From Doris montereyensis (lineage: Eukaryota; Mollusca; Gastropoda; Nudibranchia; Dorididae), in the NCBI GenBank assembly GCA_037039925.1, contig JAXRKP010001339.1:40001-104000 (forward strand): 64,000 nucleotides of DNA, given 5' to 3'. The notes under the pieces were generated by a model. The model worked only from the letters and a program-made list of their open reading frames with translations, was not told where the DNA came from and searched no databases. Below, one piece after another: positions 49,443-62,254 of the stretch. Each line of letters begins with the position of its first letter. Position 1 is the stretch's first letter. Made by a program: the position numbers and the translations under genes.

Positions 49443-52400
49443 ATGGAGGATCTCTTAGGACGTCGAGATGATGTGATTGATCCCTCAACCATAACAAGAT
49501 GGCACCTAACGCAACTCCTTGAGCAACCAAAGGAATATCCTGATGAAGTGGAACGGTCCCCTTCCCTTGGAGGAATGATCTGAATGCTAAAATAGCCCTA
49601 TGGTATACTATAGAGTAGCAATGCTGCATTAATTCTTTTGTTTTTTGATATTATGTCTAAAAATTTATAGATTTTTGTTTCATTCATATCTGCTTATATG
49701 CATATCTGACGGACATTGTTGATTTTAAGACTAATGATGTTTACCCGTTCTAAATATGATCATAAAGAAAAATAGTTAAGACCATTTTGCAGTATGGAGG
49801 AATCGAATAAAAACATTTTTATAAAAAAGAATAGAAGGGAAAATCCTCCAGCAAAATATGGGCCGTAAGATGTGCTCATTTTTCATGAGGTCACTTCTTA
49901 GATCTTCTATAAGAATTGAGCATGTAAACAAATGCAATCTGGCTCCCTATTTCATCTGCAGGTGAACTTTATTTTAATACTGGCTTTTAAATTAAAAAAT
50001 TTTCATAACTTTAAATATAATGAGCTGTAAATTTATGTTTCTTCACATATGTTTTTACTCTTACCTGTAAGAAAAACCCACAACAGAAATTTTTAATGAA
50101 ATAAAGTAACAACATCCAAAAGGGAATAAATTGTGGGTATAAAGCTAAAGCCACAGAATACAATCATATAATTCATTATTTAACATACATACCTGAAAAC
50201 CTAATTTAGTCGGTTCACTTTCTATTCTGTTATATTTTAAACGTTGATACTGAGCCAAAGTAACATTGCTAGAATATAGATAAATAGCATGCAGTAATTT
50301 GTGATCAATCCAATACCTTAAAAGTGTTTTATTGAGAACAAGCAAAATGAAAATGTCATACATTCCAGCCATTGGAGTCAGGGGATAACAGGAATGCAGA
50401 GTGAGGATGTAATGCCAAGAGTCACAATTGGATCCATAATCTGTCAATATTTTTAAAAATTTGGAAGTTATTATTTGATGCATATATGTTATTATCTAGA
50501 AAATGTTGTTTCAAAATGGACTGACAAGAAGTGGCAATTGTTTTCTGAGTTGATCTGATTGGTGATCATAATATCATTAAGAAGCATAGTACATTTACTT
50601 CAATTTTGTGATCTACAGTTTTAAGCTATCTAAGGATCATTGACAGAGTGTTATTATAGTATGGCGTTTGGTTATATAAATGAAAGAGACTAGACTGTAG
50701 TGTATGTACTTAAAAAAAAAAAGCTGCATAGGATGGCACATGTGAAAATATAATCAAAGTACGAAGGCAACCTTCTTATATCCTCTTGATAGTTAATTGA
50801 TTTTTAGTTTAAAGAAATTAGCTGGGGATGCATTCAACTACAAAATATTCACACTGAAAAGTGTTTATGGAGAACAACTGTTTGTGGTTATCATGTCTGT
50901 TTGAAGAGAATCATTGTATAATAAGAATGTATTTCTGTCACAGGAGTGGAAACATCACCAAGTTGAATGTTCATGCTGTAACTCACTCCTCCAATGAACA
51001 CTTGAACGACAGAAATCCCTCAGCGAAGAGTTATTTCAAGCCGCAGGTCCAGGCTTGGTTAAGGAAGTCCGAGATGATTTGCGAGGTAATGGTCTCAATG
51101 TGGTGATGATACATATAGGTAAACACATGCCAGTGTGAGCTTCGCTTAGAAACAAAAGGATGAAAATGATGATTTTGGGTTCTAGCCCTAGTCACACAAC
51201 AAAAAGTATTTGAAGAGCAAAAGTTGAACTCAAGGCCTCAGAGAAACAAAACAACTCAAGACAGATTTGTTTTGATTTTTACCCACATCTACTTCTTAGC
51301 TGATCTTTTTTGGTAGGATTTATCCATTTTGCCCGGACTACCCTGAAACAGCTAAGGGACCTTCAACGTGCACAAAGTGTTGTGATCTGCACACAGGGTC
51401 TTCTTTTATCGTTTATCTCCGATGGGACTAGGTGTCAACCCATTTACCTGGACCAGGGGAGGGAGTGGGTTTTACTCAGAAAAAATTGAGAAAATTGTTC
51501 AACCTTTTGGTTGTGAGGCTGACACCTTGCCTCTGGACCGCTGAGTCCTCTAGGACAAGACAGAGAAATGTTTGAATCAACAAGGTGAAATCGTATGCCG
51601 AGGGTTGAGTGAGTGATAGCTTCAGTGGCCATGTCAAAAGTTTGTCTGGGCAAAGCCAAAAAGACATAAATCCATAAAACCTGTCTGGTCAGAAAAAGGC
51701 AAGTAAGGCACTTGGTAAACGATCAGACAAATTACTTGCCTACAGAACGCACGCCTTGTATAATCATCACACTAGTGTATCATCATAGGCTAGTTGTGTT
51801 TGAGGCTTACGTCTACCCTCTCACTTCATCACAACCATGGCAATTAAACATAATCCGTCACTTTATCTTAAAACATGTAACTGTGGTCAACATGTTTATT
51901 TCCTGAATTGATAGCAAAAATATTGCCATTGTCTGGTTTATTTTATGCCAGGTGTGTTAGAATTGACATAGCATAAGAACAATAATAACATGAACTAATT
52001 GACAAGGTCTTAAAAAGCAGCTGGAAAATCTATTAGAAGTTGAGCAGATACGGCTTTGAAGGAAATCATTGCAATCAAATGATTTCAACATTAAGAAAAA
52101 GGTTTTTTTGGCTGCTTTTTTAAACGTTCTTTAAAAAAGAAAAAGAAGACAAAAGCAAGATCTTTTTCTCCTTTGTTCTCATTGCAAGCCATTGCTTTCG
52201 TTCCAGTCTGTAAAACAGGAGAAGCAAAACTCAGCAAAGGCCATAGTCTACCGGCCCGTTACGTCATTCACTCTGTTGGCCCTCGTTACAACGTCAAGTA
52301 CCTCACAGCTGCCGAGAGTGCATTGTTCAGCTGTTATCGTGCGACGTTACAAATATGCAAGTGAGTTGTCTTTATTTTATTTTTATTTTATTTTTTGGGT

Positions 52401-55400
52401 TCTTTTCTTAAAGCAAATTCATGATAGCGTATTGCAGTTTATTTATCTTTACACTCCATATGTTATTTTTGTGTTTGAATGGTACCGGAGACCTGTTGTA
52501 TCCAAGGGAAGGTTAGTTTTTTTGTTTGCTTTCTGCTCACTTGTTTTTTGTTTTTTAAATTTTTATTTCATTGCTCTTTCTTTCTCTCTCTCTCTCTCTA
52601 TCTGTTTCTCATTGTGTGTCTGTTTCCAACTTTTTCTATTTGTCTCTGTGTCTGTCACTGTCGGCCTCTCTGTCTCTCACTGTGTCTCTGTGCCAGTCAT
52701 GTAATTTTGTCAGTTGACTACAATCGGTGCATTGTGGTTGTGCTTTGTCTGTGAATATTTCATTTGATTTCATTTAATCCACATCCACAACTGAGGTGAT
52801 CTCAGGATTTTTGGTAAAATGTTTTGATTTTGCCCGGACTGCCCTATGAACAGCCACATAGATCTTTAACAGTGTTGTGATCTGCACATAGGACCTCCTT
52901 TTATCGTCTGTCTCTGTTGAGGACTTTACACGAGAAACATGAGAACATTGTTCTACATGTCAGGTCACGAACCCACTACCTTTTTTGGTTGAGAGGCTTG
53001 CCTCTGGACCACAATGTCTCCCATTGTCTGTGAAAAAAGGCAGAATAAGACATGGAGACTGAAGTTTTTGTATGTGTTGAAATTCAGAGACTGCGTTGAA
53101 ATGAAAAAATATATAAGAAACACAAACCTGTTGAACCCGAATTCCTTTTTTTTATAAAAAATTTTATTAAAAAAAAATTAAACATAAGAAAAAAAAGAGA
53201 AAAAAGTATCTGCATTCCTATAAATTATATACAGTTTTCATTTCTATTTTACTGTGATACCGTGTGATTTGATAGAAGCCTGTAAGTCATAGCTCTGTGT
53301 TAAGTGATCTATCATCAATCATACACACTACTGTATTTTTATTTTTCCTTCAGGAGACAGAATCAAAAACCCTTGGCTTGGGAGCCATTCACACTTTGAA
53401 GAGAAATTACCCCGCGGAAAAGGGGCACATATAGCAATACGTATGTATTCATATATATTATATACAGATTTAAAAAAAGTTTATGTGTGTGTGTGTGTGT
53501 AAGTTCCAATCTTGTTTTGACTCTGTGCTAGATGGTCGGTGGTTGGTTAGAGGGAGCTACTGGTAGGTCTCACTTCTTTCCTATCATTCTTTCAAACGTC
53601 TTTCATCAGGCTGTTTTCTATAAGTTCACCTGAAATCATTGCAAATCTTAAAATGATAAATGGGGTAAACTCTAATAAATTTTAACATTTAATAGGTACA
53701 ATGTTTTCTGAATTTGGATGAGGTTGAATTTTGCCATAAGTTTAGTATTGTCATATCCAGTCCAGTGTACTGATATTCGAATCCTTCGGGGGGGGGGGGG
53801 GGGGGTCTCGGGTGCTACTGGTAGCTCCTACTTCTTTCCTTTTACTCTTTCACTTCTCTAATATCTTGCTGTTTCCTGTTAATTCGCCCATGAGATCACC
53901 TTAAAAGCGGACAAAGTCAACTTCAATTAAACAAACAAACAAACCGTCTTGTCAGAAGAGCAGTGTTCCCAAGGGCAGGTTCAAACTCTTTCCTTTCAGC
54001 CTTTCACTTGTCTTTCATCTTGCTGTTAACTCTTAATTCATCCTGAGATTAACGATATCGACATGAAAGTCGCAAACTGTGTAAGTCTAAAATGAGTAAC
54101 ACATCGTTTTTTCAACATTAGGAAGCCCCTATGCTTCGTCTAGTTAGGATTCTGTGCCACAAGAACCAATAGAAACCCGTATAATAGCCATATGAGCAAT
54201 CCGTGTATCCGTATTGGGTCTAGTCTTTGACACTAGCACACCATGCATGTCTGTGAAAATAGATTAAAAAGCGCAGCATCTTTTTCTTTGATTTTCTGAA
54301 AACATCCAAAATTTGACGGTTTGCAACTTTCACTGTCGATATGACGGATGAGATAAATTTAAGTGAAAGAAACCCTTTACAGGTCAGTAGGTGTTTTTGT
54401 GTGTCTTTTATATTGATCTTGTATGAGAGATTGTATGGGTAAAAGTCAACATGTCCTCATCTTATTCGTTTGTCTTTTCTCCTCACAGGCACTGTTAGAC
54501 GGTTCCTCGAAAATCATCCGGATTGTATTGATTTTGTCATATTCTGTTGCAGTGAGGAAAATATTGTAAGTCTTTCTTCACGGTTAGGTTTGAAATACAT
54601 GCTTCTCTTTAAAATTAATGAGTTAATACGCCCATGAAAGGTCTTTTAATATTATTCAATAAAGCGGTATCATGAGTTAAGTTTAAGATGTATGTTTCTC
54701 TTTAAAACCAATGAATGAGTAAGTACATCTTTGAAAGGTCTTTTAATATTACTCAATAAAGCTGTATTATGAGTTAGATTTCAGATGTACGTTTTTGTTT
54801 AAAGCTAATGAGTTGGTACACTATTGCAAGGTCTTTTTATACAACTCAATAAAACTGTATTGTGTAACAAAGATCCTACTTAAACACCAAGCTGCAAGAA
54901 AGAAAGAAATCACGATGATTTAGAATTAAATTTTGTAATCTATTTTCATGGGGGGGGGGGGGTTTCTATAACCCTAAAGTGTATGCCCATATTTTTATTT
55001 TTTATTTTTCTCGCATACGTCACATTATAATATAACAAGCATGTCACACCCAGAGTGATACCAAGTACAGTTATAGAGGTGGTCAGTATTCAATACTGTG
55101 GTTACGCATGCAGGCGTGTAAAGTACATGTTTAAAATGATGGCTTAGGTAGATGAAATTTCTACTGAAGATGAGATGGGGAAACAATGAAATATTCAATA
55201 ATTAAACGTCGCTTCACTTCCTCACATGAAAATGATCTTGGAATCATCTAGAACTTGTGAAATATGGTTACTCTTAATGGCCTGGCAACAGAGTCTTTTG
55301 CGAACAAAGAACAACCCAAGTCATATTTATATATATATAGATATTCAATTTTAGAAGGTAAATCAGATATTTATGTAACCTTACTATTAACTTATATATC

Positions 55401-58400
55401 ATCACTATCCCTGTTTAAAAGACACCAAACTTTAATCTGTCTTCACAGAATGAATACAGAGGTATTTTACCACTATACTTTCCTCGCAATTCACAAGAAG
55501 AAGAGGACGCCATTAACATTTTACCTGCTGACATCGGCAATAAAGAAGGAGAGCCAGTTATCAAAGACAGACAGATCAGGATTATGGACAAACCTATTTT
55601 TGCAGCTCAAAGTAAGTTCTGTTTAAATTTCATCATTCGTGTTTAATCTGGCCCAATGCACCTGAAGAGCACGCTTCTTCCCGACATTCAATCTGGCCCA
55701 ACCCACCTGGCAACACCCCTTCTCTTTGTGTAAATTTTTGCACAAGAGCTCTTTTCTGTAGCCAAAAATAGAATTGAAATCATATTTGATTATTGGATGG
55801 CTTAGTCTCATTCTGACCCACTTTAGGGTTCATGGGCAGCAGTTCAAGGCCTTTGCTTCTATTGATAAGCACACACATGTGTAGTACCACTTCTAGATCT
55901 AGTAGGCCTATACTGTGTATTGGTCATTGTTTCAATCAGCGACACCCAGTCGACTGATATTTTACTACAATCTACATCATCTAGTCTTTTTTTATCAATA
56001 TTTAAGAGATTTTCTTCTTAGAGATATACATTTGAAGCGACATGGAAAATGAGAATGAGTCCGATGAAAAAAATATCAACACACCTTCTGGCAACAAGGA
56101 GAATTATCGACACCATGTTGATTTCCATTCATGCCTGTCTCAACACATGGAAATTAAGTCGAGTTAGTCATGTTAAAATTAACGCAAATTGCATGGAACA
56201 TGTTGATTTGTAAACAAACTCACTGACCAACACCTTTTTTTGTTTTTCTTTCAGAGGCTGAAAATGACGACTTTGAGCAGACCATAGACTTGAACAGAGA
56301 GTTTGCGCAGTCGATGTCGGCAGATGTCGGCCACCACCCATTTGCAAGCATGGAAGAGGATCCAGACATTGTCAAGGCCAAGAACAGGAATCACCAAAAT
56401 CCAGCAGAGGTGAAAAAAAGTGCAAACAAGGAAAAGGTAACTGTCTTTTTTCTTTCCTTTCTTTTCCGTTCTGGTCTACAATAGTTCTGTAATAGGATAG
56501 AACAGAAATGCGCTGCACACAATTTCTTGTCCTAGTTTCCTGGTTTTTGGACAATGTCATAGAAGATTGGCAAGTACTACTGGTAGGTTCTCATTCTTTT
56601 CCTTTTTACTCTTTTGCATGTCTTTCATCTTGCTGTTTCCTCTTAATTCACTGTGAGATCACCACATATGATGGATGGATACATTTCAATGAAACAAAAT
56701 TGACAGTCTCAAACTTCTTTCAGTTCTTTTCAGTCAGAGTAGCTTCCGGCATAATGGTTTAAAATGATTAAAAACATTTTTTTTTAAAAAGGAAAGAAAA
56801 TACAGTGGTCATCGCTTAAAAACGATCATGACCAAGAAGAACATTTTTCTTATATCTTAATGTGTACTTATATCCAATAAATACAAAAAACCCATTGGCA
56901 ACACTGGATACTTGCCTTATGTATTGTAAGATCTATACATAAGAACCTTCCCATGTGTGTTTCCATTAACCAGCACATACACACGCATGCACATACACAC
57001 ACTAACATTCAGTTTAATGGTCGCACTTTTTTTCGCTTTTCCTTTCAAATTTTGTTGTTTCAAGCGAACATTTGATTGTATTCATACGATGCACTGAGAA
57101 ATAAAACGCTGCTTGGATTCATAAATCTACACCACGTACGCTGTCATGTTTTCTTCTGATGTCAAATGAAAGAAGACAGAAAGAATTACCATTTATATCA
57201 ATATGGATGAATGGAAGAAAAATTTGTGATATAAATGTTTTAGTTTTGTACTTGTGACCAAATGTTTTACTCATGCTATGGATGTGTTTTACTACATCAC
57301 ACCACTAATGTGGTGAAAGGATTCATGTTGATAAGATAATAATAATAAGGTAATTTCTATAGCACCCTATCACTGAAACCTCAAAGCACTTTACATATTT
57401 AATTATAATATCATGGATGTAAAAACAGGGATGAAATGAAACAATCATACAAGAAGTACTTGGAGATGATCTTAAGTTAAAATTGAGTATTAAAATTTTA
57501 CGGTAACTTTTAAGAATTTTAAGAACATAAAATATATGATGAATATTAATACCTATGTAATCTGACTATTGATTGCATTGCAATTTTTTGAACAGATGAG
57601 CTTTTTAAACGTGTTTTAAATGAGGTATCATCTGGTAACTCTGTGACTACATCCTGATAGAATCTGATCATGACATCTTTGAAATCTGATATCTTGGTTG
57701 TTCTCTTTTTTCTTAAAAAAAAAAGTCTTTCTTTAATATTCATGCTACGACTTCTTTATATCATCAATGTGCTACAGAACTGTATTTTAAAATGCTTTGT
57801 TTTCTCAGGTATGAAAGATTTTTGAAGAAAGCAAAGAGTGAGGATTTGACGGACATCGCGGCTTTGCACTGCCTTTACCGTGCTGGTGTGGATAGGTTTG
57901 GCAGGCCCGCCGTCATTTTTGTTGGCAAAAATTTTCCAGCCGTTTCTGTCGATCTAGAGAAGGTATGAAGATTGTTTTTGTGAATGCTTCATTTATATAT
58001 TTTGTTCGTTTTATTATCATAACCGTATTTCTTGGTTGGCCAAGAATATGATTTAAGTTAAACCATGCTGCTAGTGCTTGTTTTTGCGATGGTAACGTTT
58101 TCTCTGTCCCTGTTTCCAGACCCTCCTGTACTTAATTCGTGTGATGGATCCAGTGGTAGAAAGTGGATTTGTGGTGGTGTATTTCCACACGGAAACCACT
58201 GGTCAAAACCAGCCACCCATGGCCTTTCTCAAAATGGTGTACAGCATCTTGGATCACAGGTAGGCCTCCTCTCGTTTGTTGCATGCACAATGATGGCTTA
58301 GACATTCTGCTAGTGGTTGGTTGGGGGCTGATGGTAGGTCTTTCTTCTTTCATTTCGTTCTCTCACATATCTTTGTTCCCTCTTGGTGGTGTCAGTGGCC

Positions 58401-61227
58401 GAGTGGTTAGACTCCCGGAATTGGGATCATGAGTGTCTGGGTTCGAATCCACTGGCAAAGCTAAGTCCAATGTTGTGTTCCCTGGGAAAGACAGTTAACA
58501 TGCACTCTACCCATGTGCAAATGGGTACAAGTACTAGCTTGGGAGTAAAATATTGCGTCAGACTAGCGTCCTGTCCAGAATGCGGGATAAGCTCCGGCAG
58601 GATGGGCTGTAACGGCCTTTAAGGAATTTTTCTTTGCTTTCACTTGGCTCACCCTGAGATCAGCTCATATGGTGGATAGGGTAAATTCCAATAAGAACAA
58701 ACAGAAATTGTGCCAACCCTGCTAGTTCATTGTCTTATTTTTCTTCTGACATTTGAAGCTGATAAAATGAAGGATATGCGTATTTGTGTGTGTGTGTGTG
58801 TGTGTGTGGTTGATGGGTACAACTGGGAGGTCCTATTTCTTTCCTTTCACTCTTTCACATATCTTTCGTCTTGCTGTTTCCTCTGAATTCACCCTAGGAT
58901 TACTGCCTATGGTGGACGGGTTAAATTGCAAAGGATCAGACAAAGATTTGTGTCAGTATGTGTTTGGGAGGGTGTGTGTATGTTTAGGAAGAAGTTTTTT
59001 TCTTCATCTCTTGGGGTATTTTTTTTTTTTTTAACAATTTATTTGCCTGTAAGATCTACTAAGTGTTCAAATTTTCATTGTAATTTCAATTAGAAGCCAT
59101 TGATATTGAGTAAGCCGTTGATTGGCACAACTAGTAGGTTCTACTCCTTTCCTTTCATTCTTTCACGTCTTTCATCATGCTGGTTCCTCTCAATTCACCC
59201 TGAGATCACCACATATAGTGGACAGGGTAAATTCCAATTAAGTAAGACTCAGGATTACCCCAGGGACAGGCTGCAGGTCTACATCAGGCTTTCCTTTCCC
59301 AGCATAGCTCTTACCCATGGATAACTGGAGGAAGTGGACAAAGACGCATCTTTATGAAGAGGGGCCCTGTGGTTCATAGGTAATATGGCTGCCTCTTAAC
59401 CAAAAGGTCATGGGTTCGGGGCTCGGCAGCTTGAACATTTTTTCAGAGTTTTTTTTACGGTAACCCTCACCAGTCACCCCCTATTCCAGGTAGACGGATC
59501 AACGCCTAATCCCACCAGAGATGGTCGATAAAAAAGAAGGCTCCATGTGCAATTCAGAACACTCTGTGCGTTAAAGACCCCTTGGCTATTTGCAGTGCAG
59601 TCCTGACACAATTCAAAATCCTACCAAAAATCCTGAGATGACCTTAGTTGTGAATGTGGGTAAACCAAATCAAATCAAAAGTCTGTACAAAGGATGCAAA
59701 TTTAGGCCGAGTAAAAGTGTTATTGATGCAAACCCACAAGCTCAGAGTTCATCGCTAGACCAATGAAGACCCAAAGTTTGAGTATATATCATTGCAGCGT
59801 TTAATTCTTTTTTTCCTTTTTTTAAATTATAGAATTTTTAGGATCTATTTTAATATTCATGTAAGTTTCTTTCCTCTGTCTTGCATTTTCAGATACAAAA
59901 AAAATTTACAACAGTTCTACATAATTCATCCAACTTGGTGGTCCAAGGTAAGAACGAAAGTCAAATCATGTATTTCTTATATAGACTTGAGATGCAAATG
60001 TAAATGTAAATGGACCCATTAAATAGAATTACTTAAACTTCTTAAAGTAATACATGCTAAAACTTTAATTACATATTTTCATCTTTACATATCTCAAATG
60101 AAATGAAAGATGTATGTGTGAGGCGTTGCAACTGCACCGTAGTGCTGTGAGCTGGTTATCACGACGACACTGGTTTAAGCCCTACGGCTGGTACAGCCGG
60201 GTTTTCATCACAACGTTGTACCCTTAGGAAAGTTGCTTCACTCTTCTTTCCTTACTTGACTCAGGTGTGAATGAGTACCCAGCTATTGATAAAGTAAGAT
60301 CTTGTCAGAATTGTAGTACGAAAAGCCTAACCGGCTTGTGTACTGGATGCTCCCCCAGGAGTTGAAAAGGACTTTGAATGAAATGCTATGCTGAGGGATG
60401 ACTCATAGTTTTTAATGATTCCACGTACGATATATATGCCAAATTTCTGGACTTGAATTTTTTCGTCATTTTTAGTTACGACCCATTGCCAGCCCTGAGA
60501 TATTATATTTCTCACCAAAGAGATTATAGTTGTAACCAAAGAGATTATATTTAATTGAGAATTGACTTTGCCTTCTGGTTTGTTACAGCTTGCCACTTGG
60601 TTTTTCACCACCTTCACTGCCACGGACATAAAGACCAAGGTTCTCAGTATGAAAGGAGTGCAGTTCCTTTTCCAAAAAATCAACCCGGACCAAATTGACA
60701 TTCCTCAGTTTGTGCAAGACTATGATATCAAGGTAGAAATGTGTTTATGTTTTATTCTCTCTCTGAAAACCTTGAGATCACCGCCATGGTGAACAGGGTT
60801 TAATTCAGAAGGGGGGGGGGGAAATCTCTTTCGGAAAGTGTGGACTGCAATTTGTTAATTTTTCTTCAAATTGTTTTTTGTTAAATTAAGTATTCTTTCT
60901 GACTTTTATTTTGTACTTACATGAAAATTCTGATTTTTACAGGAAAGGGCATCACACAATATTTTTTGGTTAGAAATGTAATTGCATTTACAGCCGTACT
61001 CAGTATATTCTTTTTCGTTGAAACGTCATTTTTTAAATTTTTACATCAGTTTCATTATTAATTATCATGTTTAATTCTAATGTGAGTCAATCATACTGTT
61101 CATCTGTTTTCTCTCTCATTGACGTTACAGTTTTCTAGTAAAGCCTCTTTTACCTTTTGTGCTTCCTAATCAGATGAATGGCGCACGCTATGTGGTTTCA
61201 GACCCTGACACGGTTGATGGACTTTGA
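49443..61227 (+). CDS. GDAP2: Ganglioside-induced differentiation-associated protein 2 (macro + CRAL-TRIO), frame interrupted at homopolymers
   Basis: Cytosolic protein with an N-terminal macro domain (ADP-ribose-binding fold) and a C-terminal Sec14/CRAL-TRIO domain. Exons: 49424-49602 (ATG at 49443), 50944-51085, 52207-52360, 53354-53440, 54489-54565, 55449-55611, 56255-56436, 57809-57962, 58120-58259, 59893-59947, 60589-60732, 61174-61227. Macro landmarks are NVHAVTHSSNEHLNDRNP, TGEAKLSKG, YVIHSVGPRY and ILPADIGNKEGEP; CRAL-TRIO landmarks are LIRVMDPVVESGFVVVYFHT, FYIIHPTWWSK and TWFFTTFTATDIK. The C-terminus is MNGARYVVSDPDTVDGL. Exons 5, 6 and 8-12 join in phase. Exons 1, 2, 4 (twice) and 7 each need a single-base correction in a homopolymer; with all five the CDS totals 1515 nt (504 residues; human 497). 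Exon 1 is preceded by an acceptor (TTCCTTCATAG), so a 5' UTR exon should lie upstream. Confidence 0.93.
49558..49561 (+). other. GDAP2: Apparent -1 frameshift in GDAP2 exon 1 (C run)
   Basis: As written, the frame from the ATG runs to ERSPSLGGMI and stop. The conserved continuation, FPWRNDLNAKIALW, follows in the +2 frame right after the CCCC run and leads into the GT donor at 49603. One missing C explains it. Confidence 0.85.
51017..51021 (+). other. GDAP2: Apparent -1 frameshift in GDAP2 exon 2 (CCC)
   Basis: Upstream reads NEHLNDRNP. The conserved downstream stretch SEELFQAAGPGLVKEVRDDL is in another frame. One extra C after AATCCC joins the two frames as NPLSEELF. Confidence 0.85.
51270..51560 (-). 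mobile_element. SINE family A copy in GDAP2 intron 2
   Basis: Minus strand: TTTTTACCCACATCTACTTC (tail), GGGACTAGGTGTCAACCC, head CTGACACCTTGCCTCTGGAC. Confidence 0.85.
52768..53030 (-). mobile_element. SINE family A copy in GDAP2 intron 3
   Basis: Minus strand: CCACATCCACAACTGAGGTG (tail), GACCTCCTTTTATCGTCTGT, head GTTGAGAGGCTTGCCTCTGG. A block in the middle of the body is missing. Confidence 0.8.
53365..53369 (+). other. GDAP2: Apparent -1 frameshift in GDAP2 exon 4 (A run)
   Basis: Entering from exon 3 in phase 2 gives RQNQKPLAW. The conserved TLGLGAIHTLKRNYP is one frame away. One more A in the AAAAA run joins them. Confidence 0.7.
53422..53425 (+). other. GDAP2: Apparent -1 frameshift in GDAP2 exon 4 (G run)
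   Basis: NYPAEKG is followed as written by HI and stop. One more G in the GGGG run gives AEKGAHIAI and the phase-1 end that matches exon 5 (R TVRRFLE). Confidence 0.85.
53535..54050 (+). repeat. Three family E copies in GDAP2 intron 4
   Basis: Copies at about 53540-53680, 53800-53940 and 53970-54050, each with CTTTCCTTT, CTTTCATCTTGCTGTT-like and AATTCRCCCATGAGATCACC-like blocks; the second has a G run of about 18 just before it. Confidence 0.75.
54585..54855 (+). repeat. ~91-bp tandem triplication in GDAP2 intron 5
   Basis: Three copies starting GATGTATGTTTCTCTTTAAA, with AAAGGTCTTTTAATATTA and CTCAATAAAGCTGTATTATG in each, diverging by about 15-20%. It begins 20-25 bp after the exon 5 donor. 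Confidence 0.85.
56413..56419 (+). other. GDAP2: Apparent +1 frameshift in GDAP2 exon 7 (seven A)
   Basis: As written, exon 7 ends in phase 0, but exon 8 (G TAT GAA AGA, YERFLKKAKSEDLTD) needs phase 2. Reading six A instead of seven gives EVKKVQTRKR then YERF, a plausible linker helix. Confidence 0.7.
56570..56700 (+). repeat. Family E copy in GDAP2 intron 7
   Basis: TACTACTGGTAGGTTCTCAT, CTTTCATCTTGCTGTTTCCT, AATTCACTGTGAGATCACCA, CATTTCAATGAAACAAA. Confidence 0.8.
57340..57405 (+). repeat. LINE/SINE tail fragment
   Basis: ATAATAATAAGGTAATTTCT and CTCAAAGCACTTTACATAT resemble the widely dispersed tail of L2/Nimb-type elements. In GDAP2 intron 7. Confidence 0.5.
58385..58630 (+). mobile_element. 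tRNA-derived SINE, family B
   Basis: tRNA-Leu/Ser-like head with box A (GTGGCCGAGTGG) and box B (GGGTTCGAATCC), then CAAATGGGTACAAGTACTAG, TCAGACTAGCGTCCTGTCC and the tail GGGCTGTAACGGCCTTTAAG. In GDAP2 intron 9. Frames predicted here are SINE translations. Confidence 0.88.
58795..59245 (+). repeat. Two family E copies in GDAP2 intron 9
   Basis: Copies at 58805-58935 and 59115-59245 with TTTCGTCTTGCTGTTTCCTC / TTTCATCATGCTGGTTCCTC and AATTCACCCTGAGATCACCA. Partial copies flank the family B SINE at 58310-58385 and 58640-58700. Confidence 0.8.
59375..59680 (+). mobile_element. SINE family A copy in GDAP2 intron 9
   Basis: Head CCAAAAGGTCATGGGTTCGG, body TTCCAGGTAGACGGATCAAC, tail CCTTAGTTGTGAATGTGGGT and an AAATCAAATCAAA end. 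Confidence 0.85.
60120..60395 (+). mobile_element. SINE-like repeat, family C copy in GDAP2 intron 10
   Basis: TAGTGCTGTGAGCTGGTTAT, CAGGTGTGAATGAGTACCCA, GTACGAAAAGCCTAACCGG, AAAAGGACTTTGAATGAAAT; about 75-80% like 1345-1690. Confidence 0.8.
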
Positions 61228-62254
61228 CCTGGACATGAAGTCATTCAGGCGGTGTATTGGTGCTGGCTTTGTTCGTGTGTATTTCTCCTCTGCCCCAACC
61301 AAGGTCACAATGAATCAATGTCGTACACAAATGCTTTATTTACTATTCATTTATGTACAATGTTGTATTAGTCTTATGGTGTCGTGTAATATTGAAAGAG
61401 ATGTTCAATTTTGTTGTAAAGTTGCAAAACATGATTTTATAATAAATTGTCAGGGAGGATTTAACTTATGTCAACGGCGATGTGAATCAATGTCAAAAAG
61501 AATTTCTAATGTAGATATAACAAATTAATCAATATTTATAAGTTTTTATATTTCAGTACTTCAGTCGTGTCAATGTTTCCATCGCATTTTTCAGCCATGC
61601 AACAGGGTTAATACTGACCTTGTCAAAAAGAAAGTATGATTTCTCTATTATCGTAAGATGAATCTATGATGTGTTTGATAATGGTCTTCTTACGTTGTCA
61701 TTGTAATCTCAGCTTTTTCATAAAGTGTCACAAAATAAAAAGAGAAAGTGTGTCCGAGTCATTCAGTAGTGATGAGGAAGATTCTGTAAGACACCTATCT
61801 GGATTTATTTAATTTCTATTTCTGAAAATGATGTTGTGTATAGGTTTGTTGTGCCAATGTGCATGCTCCTTAGATATGAGATATCCTCTTCTTAGTCCTT
61901 TCCCGCACTCCCTCATGTTTTCTCCCCCCACTCACCCATCACCTGAAATAATCAATTCAACTTGTAAAAATGATAAGCTTCACTCCAATCATTTTCATGT
62001 TGCGGTCACATCTTCTATACAGTGTGTTGGTATTCAAATTCAAGATTGTGCTCTTCTCCAACTTCTTTAAGAAAATTCAGAAAAGAAAAAAAGCTTTTTG
62101 AAAACGAGTAACAGACCTCTACACAAAACATTGTTTAGATAAAGGAATGAGTAGTGAGAATAAAATTTTCAATTTGAAATATTACAACCATAAAAAACTT
62201 GATCTTATGGGGAGGAAAAGGAAGTTACAAAGTTATTCTATAGGTAAAATATAA
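61228..62254 (+). other. GDAP2 3' UTR and flank
   Basis: AT-rich sequence after the stop. Candidate poly(A) words are AATAAA at about 61440 and 61734. No further exon recognised. Confidence 0.5.

Noticed and set aside
50145..50483. 112-residue minus-strand frame in GDAP2 intron 1
   Set aside because: No recognised domain, AT-rich intronic DNA antisense to GDAP2, no splice or start support.
58383..58622. 79-residue frame with SVAEWLDSRNWDHECLGSNP
   Set aside because: Translation of the tRNA-like head of a family B SINE; the same peptide type appears at other SINE copies.
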